The notes under the pieces: generated by a model
Seen by the model: the letters and a program-made list of their open reading frames with translations, nothing else
Told to the model about the DNA's origin: nothing
Database searches by the model: none
Program-made: the position numbers and the translations under genes
Shown: positions 7,458 through 12,658 of the stretch, one piece after another
Layout of the letters: every line of letters begins with the position of its first letter
Position numbering within the stretch: the stretch's first letter is position 1
Assembly: GCA_009776385.1 (NCBI GenBank)
Contig: WRFT01000014.1
Span: 1-14,809 of the forward strand
Reading direction: 5' to 3'
Source: Clostridia bacterium
GTDB taxonomy: Bacteria; Bacillota; Clostridia; Christensenellales; Aristaeellaceae
Length of the DNA: 14,809 nucleotides

Positions 7458-7520
7458 TCCCCATGCGTCTGACTGAGGCGTATTAACAGTTTGTGACAAC
7501 TAAAACCATAGGTGATGAGC

Positions 7521-8489
7521 ATGTTATCATCCGAAAACATTCGCAAAGACAAGTTAAAGTACATCCGTATGGCTGCCGTCATATCTCTAACGGGGAACGC
7601 GTTGTTGGCTGTTTTAAAAATTATCGTAGGCACCCTATCAAGCAGTACGGCGCTTATTGGTGATGGCATCGACTCCGCTTCAGATGTCGTCATTAGCTTA
7701 GTGACTTTTTTCGTCGCCAAAACAATATCCAAACCCGCCGACACCGGCCATCCATGGGGTCATGGCAGGGCAGAAATTGTGGCAACGGTTTTTTTATCGT
7801 TTATCATCTTCTTCGCCGGTGCGCAGTTAATCATAGCCTCAATTTCTAATCTTATTAACGGTAATCAGCAAATGGCGCCTTCAATTATCGGCATCCTGGC
7901 GGCGCTTGTGTCAATCATCGGAAAATGCTTGCTGGCGTGGAGTCAATTCAAACTGGGTAACCGCGCAGGCTCATCAATGCTTAAAGCTAACGGTAAAAAC
8001 CTGGCAAGCGATATGCTTATTTCATTCAGTGTTTTAATAGGTCTTGTTATCTCTATTCTTACCCGTTCTATGTTTGCCGACACCATTTTTGCGGTGTTAA
8101 TCGGCGCGTGGATCATCAAGACCGCTATCGGTATATTCTTAGAAGCCAATCTTGAGCTAATGGACGGCAATAAAGATACGGAACCTTACCGCGTCATTAC
8201 CGAAGCGGTGGACGCTGTTGAAGGGGCATATCATCCGCACCGTGCCAGAATGCGGCGTGTCGCCGGATTCTGGGATATCGATTTTGACATTTACGTCGAT
8301 CCCAAGGCCACAGTATACAAAGCGCATCAAATAGCATCGCAGGTAGAGAAGGAAATAAAGCTGCGCCTTGAAAATGTATACGATATAATGATCCACGTTG
8401 AACCATTGGGTGATGACGCGCTTGAAACATTCGGTTTATCAGAAGACCAAATGCAAGGGCGTGGTGAAGAGAATGGGATGGGTAAATAG
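7521..8489 (+). CDS. Cation diffusion facilitator (CDF) family metal exporter
   Basis: This 322-residue protein has about six transmembrane helices in the first 210 residues and a cytoplasmic ferredoxin-like C-terminal domain (about 220-297). CDF exporters swap cytoplasmic divalent metal for protons. Transport-site residues are D51 and D55 in helix 2 (GDGIDSASD) and N160 with D164 in helix 5 (NLASD); most zinc/iron members have histidine at the N160 position. The HPWGHGRAE loop (77-85) after helix 2 is also typical. Start choice: GTG at 7512, ATG at 7515 and ATG at 7521 are all in frame. I take 7521 because AGGTG at 7511-7514 region acts as its ribosome site at good spacing. The metal is not certain. 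The gene stops three bases before the next gene. Confidence 0.92.
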   Translation: MLSSENIRKDKLKYIRMAAVISLTGNALLAVLKIIVGTLSSSTALIGDGIDSASDVVISLVTFFVAKTISKPADTGHPWGHGRAEIVATVFLSFIIFFAGAQLIIASISNLINGNQQMAPSIIGILAALVSIIGKCLLAWSQFKLGNRAGSSMLKANGKNLASDMLISFSVLIGLVISILTRSMFADTIFAVLIGAWIIKTAIGIFLEANLELMDGNKDTEPYRVITEAVDAVEGAYHPHRARMRRVAGFWDIDFDIYVDPKATVYKAHQIASQVEKEIKLRLENVYDIMIHVEPLGDDALETFGLSEDQMQGRGEENGMGK

Positions 8490-8492
8490 GTT

Positions 8493-8939
8493 ATGGAAGC
8501 AAAAACAGACATGGCACTTGCGTACTTTAAAAACGGCTATAATTGCGCTCAATCCGTCTTGGGCGCGTTCTGCCGGGTTGCAGGGCTTGACGAAAACACC
8601 GCTTTTAAACTAGCCAATGGGTTCGGCGGCGGGGCACGCTGCGGCGAACTGTGCGGAGCTGTTTCAGGAGCCCTCATGGCCATCGGCCTACAATATGGCT
8701 TTTACATCGAAAACGATATAAAACAGAAAAATATCTGTAACGAAAGAGCTTATGCCTTTTTAGAAAAGTTTAAAGAGGAGAACGGCTCCGTTTTATGCCG
8801 CGATTTGCTTGGCTGCGATATCCGCTGCCCCGCCGACCATACCACACCGGAGGCAAAAGAAGCGCATTCGGTCAGATGCCCCGCTTTGGTGGCGTCAGCC
8901 GTACGATTGTTGGAGTGTATGATATCAGAGGAGGCCTAA
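8493..8939 (+). CDS. C_GCAxxG_C_C family putative redox protein
   Basis: This 148-residue protein contains ten cysteines (18, 27, 50, 54, 82, 102, 108, 112, 129, 142). Its core is GFGGGARC-GELCGAVSGA at 43-60, then C102 in LCRDLLG and C129 near the end, the pattern of the C_GCAxxG_C_C family. It also has the usual N-terminal YNCAQSV segment with C18. Family members are small soluble proteins assumed to be redox-active or to bind a metal centre; no reaction is firmly assigned. It starts three bases after the cation exporter and has only a modest ribosome site (GGG ten bases upstream), so translation is probably coupled. The shared operon suggests a link to metal or thiol status, which is inference. 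Confidence 0.88.
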   Translation: MEAKTDMALAYFKNGYNCAQSVLGAFCRVAGLDENTAFKLANGFGGGARCGELCGAVSGALMAIGLQYGFYIENDIKQKNICNERAYAFLEKFKEENGSVLCRDLLGCDIRCPADHTTPEAKEAHSVRCPALVASAVRLLECMISEEA

Positions 8940-8966
8940 AGATTCACAGACAGATAACCGCATAAT

Positions 8967-9524
8967 CTACAACGGGGAACCGCAATACTCGCATTCGTTA
9001 TGACTGCCCGGAACAACCGTGTTAACCGCTCCGCAGCCACGGCATTTTATAGCGGAGGGCTGAGCCGATACAGCCGGATGCGGGACCGCCTCGTTTGATG
9101 TAACCGATTTTTGTGTGTCAGTTGTTAACGGGCGAGAGACTGCCTCGTTTGCTAAAACCAGCATCTTTGAATTTTCATTGATATACGCACCCGGATAGAA
9201 ACCTTTTTTAAGCATGTCATGTAATGCCTCGGTAACCTCTTGAATACTGTCTTTTGTTGTGGACGCAATGGACTCAATACTTATTTGAGTTCTGTTTGCT
9301 ATAATACCCGTGTAACGGCTATACATATTGTAACGTTTTCTGGCCTTCGTTCCTGAATATAGAAGTAAAATGACAATTCCCGCGAACAACGTTATCCCCA
9401 TGGTTTCATCTGAATCGAGTCTGTAAAAGTTCACGTCCGATAAAGCTATGCATCCCATCACAGCAAAAACCGCACCAATAACAATCCTAATGGTTCCGCG
9501 GCGTACTTTTATACCCTGTATCAT
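8967..9524 (-). CDS. Two-helix membrane protein with winged-helix-like middle and C-terminal zinc ribbon
   Basis: This 185-residue protein has transmembrane stretches at about 11-29 and 41-57, then a soluble part. Residues 70-125 (YTGIIANR, SIESIA, VTEALHDMLKKGF) look like a small winged-helix-type fold. A loose Ser/Thr/Pro linker follows (127-158), then a zinc ribbon with C161/C164 and C178/C181. I do not recognise a named family with certainty. It resembles the membrane and zinc-ribbon partners of SPFH proteins in Bacillus-type ydjGHI clusters. It is the last gene of the SPFH unit: its ATG is two bases after the stop of the four-helix membrane gene, with AGAGGTGG inside that gene's end as ribosome site. 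It converges on the C_GCAxxG gene with 27 bases between and no visible terminator. Confidence 0.75.
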   Translation of the reverse strand: MIQGIKVRRGTIRIVIGAVFAVMGCIALSDVNFYRLDSDETMGITLFAGIVILLLYSGTKARKRYNMYSRYTGIIANRTQISIESIASTTKDSIQEVTEALHDMLKKGFYPGAYINENSKMLVLANEAVSRPLTTDTQKSVTSNEAVPHPAVSAQPSAIKCRGCGAVNTVVPGSHNECEYCGSPL

Positions 9525-9526
9525 GG

Positions 9527-10216
9527 TTAGAAACCACCTCTTTTACTTTCAGCTATTTCAGCATTTCGCTGCGAAATAAAAGCGGTCAGCTCATTAAGAA
9601 CCGAATCGGCGTTTGGTTCGGATGATGAAAGCGCCCTTTCAAGATTTTCAATGCCGTTAACAATTTTCTCATCAACGCTGCTTGTGCCTATTTTATCGGC
9701 ATACTTAAGCATTTCAAGGACATGCGCCAGCTGCGGCGCATAGGCATTGTTCTTGTAAAGCGATAATAAATCCGATATGCGTCTTTCACACATTTGCATC
9801 AGCCGGCGGCTCGAAGCTATATACCGGTCATTGACGCCTATCTTGATTGAAAACAAAACAACCAAGATAGATAGAACGACCATGGCTGCAAAAGCAGTGA
9901 TTTCAATAGACCAAAAAACGTTTTTGCTATTATCGAACATCCCCGAAAGCATAAACATGATGATGGCCGCGGCCAGATAGAGTGACAATATGCTAGTGAT
10001 ACCCGCCTTAAGAAAAAGCTTATTTTTACCCTTAGCAACTAATCCCATGCCGATGATAAACCCAAACAAAATGAACTCGGCCAGCAAAACAAACGATATG
10101 CCAATACCGCTCACAGATGTTTTGTTTAAACACAGTAGGAAATATAGGCCAAGCGTTACCGCCACGACAAGAAGTCCTGCCAGCCATGTCAACGTGACTT
10201 TAAGCTTCTTACTCAT
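9527..10216 (-). CDS. Four-helix membrane protein with cytoplasmic helical tail, SPFH partner
   Basis: This 229-residue protein has four hydrophobic spans (about 9-30, 37-60, 71-92, 101-124) and a hydrophilic, probably helical C-terminal region (125-229) rich in Leu, Glu and Arg with no cysteine motif. I do not recognise its family. Its ATG overlaps the stop codon of the SPFH gene (ATGA), and GGAGG for it lies within the last SPFH codons, so the two are translationally coupled. It is two bases from the zinc-ribbon membrane gene downstream. This tight packing suggests all three proteins work together at the membrane, as ydjGHI products do in Bacillus. The helical tail could be the docking surface (inference). 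Confidence 0.75.
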   Translation of the reverse strand: MSKKLKVTLTWLAGLLVVAVTLGLYFLLCLNKTSVSGIGISFVLLAEFILFGFIIGMGLVAKGKNKLFLKAGITSILSLYLAAAIIMFMLSGMFDNSKNVFWSIEITAFAAMVVLSILVVLFSIKIGVNDRYIASSRRLMQMCERRISDLLSLYKNNAYAPQLAHVLEMLKYADKIGTSSVDEKIVNGIENLERALSSSEPNADSVLNELTAFISQRNAEIAESKRGGF

Positions 10217-11511
10217 CCTATACCTCCTAGTTTACATCCGCATTCGGGGCAAAAATTCGGAGTTCCGCTTATTTCTAAATCACATGCGGGACATTTATTC
10301 ACCAAGGTTTCGCCACATTCCGCGCAGAATTTTTTACCGGGTTCCGCTTTTGTTCCACACTTTTGGCATGTCTTGGGAACCGATTTCCCACAGGACGGGC
10401 AATTGATCGCACTGTCCGGCATATCCGCTCCGCAGAAGGAACAGGGGTTGTATGGGTTGCCGCATTCGGGGCAAAACTTCATGTTTTTTAGAAACCCTTT
10501 TCCGCATCGATCGCAAGTAACCAACTCTTTTGACTCTGCATCAGCGCGGGTATCATGCCCGCATGCAGCGCAGAACCTTTTATCCGCGTCCATTTGGCTT
10601 GTACATTGCGGACATGTTTTCGTTTCCTTTGTATTGATTACACCGGTTATACCACCGATAGCTCCGCCAAAGGCACCACCGACGCCAACACCCATTCCAA
10701 GCCCGATACCGGCGCCCATCAGCCCCGATTGTCCGCTGCCTGAATTCTTTGCCGCCCCTTCTAAAGTGTTAAAAGAGCGTTCTTGTGTATAGTTGAATCC
10801 GATAATATCCATTTCCGCTTTTTTAGCCAGAGCGTCCTTTAGCTTCATCACAGCGGCGTCATCTTCCGGTACACTGATATCGTTCACATAAAAACTGACA
10901 AGCTTGATACCGTAATCACTCATCGTAGGCATGATACGTTCTTGCAAAAATCCCGAAAGCTCTACCAAGTAAGCGTTAATCTCCAGAGCGCTTATTTCTT
11001 TTTTAACAAGGTACGCGGAAATGGCATCCTTCACATGGGTCAGATAAAGCCCCCTGAAGTATTTCGTCAAATCCTCTTTATTGTAACTGCTCAATGTACC
11101 TATCAGTTTTATCAAGAACTTGCGGCCGTCCTCAATTTGTATGCCAAACTGCCCATATGAACTGAGTGGGATGAATACTTTATATTTCGGGTCTTGTAAC
11201 TGGATGGGCGTTGGGGTACCCCACTTAATATTCAAAGAAAACGCCTTGTTGATATACCAAACCTCTGCCTTAAACGGACTCTTTCGGCCAAAAGGGAGAT
11301 TAATTATCTTACTTAAAAACGGAATATTCGATGTTTCTAAGGTATGCCGCCCTGCCGTGAATAAATCTAACGCTTGTCCACCTTTAAAGAGAATGGCTTC
11401 CTGACTCTCGTTGACAATTAACTGTGTCCAAGTACCAAGCTCATCGTCAGGATACTTCCAAGCGAACACATCCGGTGACCCGTCATATTTTACCACCTTG
11501 ACTATAGCCAT
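10213..11511 (-). CDS. SPFH-domain protein with five C-terminal zinc ribbons (YdjI / virion core-like)
   Basis: This 432-residue protein begins with a YdjI-type SPFH domain (about 1-240), including GRKSPF, the KWGTPTPIQLQDPKY strand and YGIKLVSFYVNDISVPEDD. It has no N-terminal membrane helix. Residues 257-291 are a glycine-rich hydrophobic stretch with many GxG and GxxxG steps. From 300 to 424 there are ten CxxC pairs, which form five ribbons of identical spacing CX2C-X10-CX2C starting at C300, C333, C357, C382 and C407. In Bacillus subtilis the SPFH protein YdjI helps bring PspA to the membrane under stress. This protein has more ribbons than the one I expect for YdjI. The start has GAGGGGGG upstream and a candidate promoter at 11604-11632. 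It leads the three-gene unit. Confidence 0.88.
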   Translation of the reverse strand: MAIVKVVKYDGSPDVFAWKYPDDELGTWTQLIVNESQEAILFKGGQALDLFTAGRHTLETSNIPFLSKIINLPFGRKSPFKAEVWYINKAFSLNIKWGTPTPIQLQDPKYKVFIPLSSYGQFGIQIEDGRKFLIKLIGTLSSYNKEDLTKYFRGLYLTHVKDAISAYLVKKEISALEINAYLVELSGFLQERIMPTMSDYGIKLVSFYVNDISVPEDDAAVMKLKDALAKKAEMDIIGFNYTQERSFNTLEGAAKNSGSGQSGLMGAGIGLGMGVGVGGAFGGAIGGITGVINTKETKTCPQCTSQMDADKRFCAACGHDTRADAESKELVTCDRCGKGFLKNMKFCPECGNPYNPCSFCGADMPDSAINCPSCGKSVPKTCQKCGTKAEPGKKFCAECGETLVNKCPACDLEISGTPNFCPECGCKLGGIG

Positions 11512-11603
11512 ATCGCCTGCCCCCCCTCAATTTCACAGAGTTCGTCCGAACACATACCGTAAGCATATAACAAATTGTTTGAGCCAGAATATTTAACATT
11601 GTG

Positions 11604-11632
11604 ATTGTAGCTTATTTTATTAGCCAGCACAA
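11604..11632 (-). promoter_or_regulatory. Candidate promoter for the SPFH operon
   Basis: On the minus strand TTGTGC (11627-11632), a 17-base spacer, then TACAAT (11604-11609) gives a likely sigma-A promoter with a leader of about 85 bases. Two short palindromes lie in the leader: AACAAATTGTT at 11569-11579 and GTTCGTCCGAAC at 11540-11551. A weak ECF-like pair (AAAC then CGGTA, 17 bases apart) also occurs in the leader but is not convincing. Confidence 0.45.
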
Positions 11633-11655
11633 TATTTAAGGATTTTATGTATTTC

Positions 11656-12546
11656 CTATCGGGTTTTTATTACATAGAATATTTCAAGGTCATTATCATC
11701 CAAGGCGTCCACCTGACCGCAAGGTATGAATCCCGCCTTATTAAGAAGCTTGCGCATAGGTGTATTGGATTCATTTGTCGATGTAAACAGCTTTTCCGTT
11801 TTACACAAGCGAATAAGGTATTCAAGCAATAATGCGCCAACGCCACGCCGCCTGTATTCTAGATCGACAATTAATAATTCAACGAAGGCGTAACCGAAGA
11901 ACGACTCATCCAATATGGCAAAGCCGGTGATTCGGGGGCCTTCTTCGGCAACATAGCATGTTCCGCTACGGATGGCTTTGTCGATGAGCTCATGACGATG
12001 CAGATAATCGATATGCCGAATACCATCAACATCGGCGCATGTGGCCCGGCGAAACAAAAATCCCGCTATTTCCTTTTTAGGAGGCACGGCATCAGGATGC
12101 CTATTGATATATTCATTTAATATTTTTACTTGAGGCGGAGAAATGTTGGCAGGCAGTTCATTCAAACCGAAGAAACGCAGCTCCCCCACCTCCGACAACT
12201 CCGGATTAAGCTCACCCGACCAACTGCGGCATATATAAGCATGATCCACATTGGAAACCTCGTCCCCGTTAGGATAGACATAGTGCATATCCGCACCGGA
12301 AAACACTCCAAAGAACTCGAGTGAATCCGCTATCAGACCGGTTTCCTCAAATAACTCGCGTTTAGCCGCTTCCTCAACAACCTCGTCCAACTCAACGCTG
12401 CCGCCATGAAACCCCCAACAGTTATTATCTCTGCGTTTTTGAAGGAGTAACTCCCCTGATTTGTTCACGATAATAACACATGCTCCGCATTGGAGTATCG
12501 GCGCATGACCGATTGCTTTTCTTAGGTTCTTCATATATTCCGTCAT
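11656..12546 (-). CDS. Nudix hydrolase fused to GNAT acetyltransferase
   Basis: This is a 296-residue two-domain protein. Residues about 15-150 are a Nudix fold with a complete Nudix box from G49 to L71: G49-x5-E55-x7-R63-E64-L65-x-E67-E68-x-G70-L71. These bind metal and hydrolyse a nucleoside diphosphate linked to another group. Residues about 162-296 are a GNAT acetyltransferase, with the acetyl-CoA loop R-R-x-G-V-G-A at 232-238 after the VELLIVD strand, and a closing NKAGF segment typical of GNAT fold helix/strand. Both catalytic parts look intact. Neither substrate can be named. The start ATG has GAGAGG seven bases upstream. It stands alone between the pyrophosphatase gene and the SPFH promoter. 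Confidence 0.9.
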   Translation of the reverse strand: MTEYMKNLRKAIGHAPILQCGACVIIVNKSGELLLQKRRDNNCWGFHGGSVELDEVVEEAAKRELFEETGLIADSLEFFGVFSGADMHYVYPNGDEVSNVDHAYICRSWSGELNPELSEVGELRFFGLNELPANISPPQVKILNEYINRHPDAVPPKKEIAGFLFRRATCADVDGIRHIDYLHRHELIDKAIRSGTCYVAEEGPRITGFAILDESFFGYAFVELLIVDLEYRRRGVGALLLEYLIRLCKTEKLFTSTNESNTPMRKLLNKAGFIPCGQVDALDDNDLEIFYVIKTR

Positions 12547-12616
12547 TGCCGTTCCTCTCTTTACATAAACAAGCCCCTTAAATGCTTATCATAACATAAT
12601 CATTAAGTTCCTTTAT

Positions 12617-12630
12617 GCAGTAAGTACTGC
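12617..12630. repeat. 14-base inverted repeat in the hppA to Nudix-GNAT gap
   Basis: GCAGTA and TACTGC flank two bases. It lies 29 bases downstream of the pyrophosphatase stop but has no T-run on either strand, so it is not a standard terminator. It could be a regulator site for the Nudix-GNAT gene. The rest of 12547-12658 is AT-rich and shows nothing clear. Confidence 0.3.
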
Positions 12631-12658
12631 TTTGTGTGAATTATGTTTTATCTTTGCT

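Noticed and set aside
7458..7520. Metal riboswitch in the exporter leader
   Set aside because: Only weak 4-bp pairings are present and no known riboswitch core was seen.
7277..7744. 155-codon minus-strand frame crossing the divergent region into the cation exporter
   Set aside because: It overlaps the exporter antisense and the start of the regulator, has no ribosome site and no family resemblance.
8157..8512. Several antisense frames over the exporter C-terminus
   Set aside because: Overlapping frames on the same strand, all shadows of the exporter coding sequence.
8940..8966. Bidirectional terminator between converging genes
   Set aside because: No hairpin could be found in these 27 bases; the end of either transcript is not visible.
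11512..11600. ECF (SigW-like) promoter for the SPFH operon
   Set aside because: AAAC and CGGTA lie 17 bases apart but match the consensus poorly and fall after the better sigma-A candidate.
12617..12630. Terminator for the pyrophosphatase gene
   Set aside because: The short stem has no T-run in either direction and only a two-base centre.
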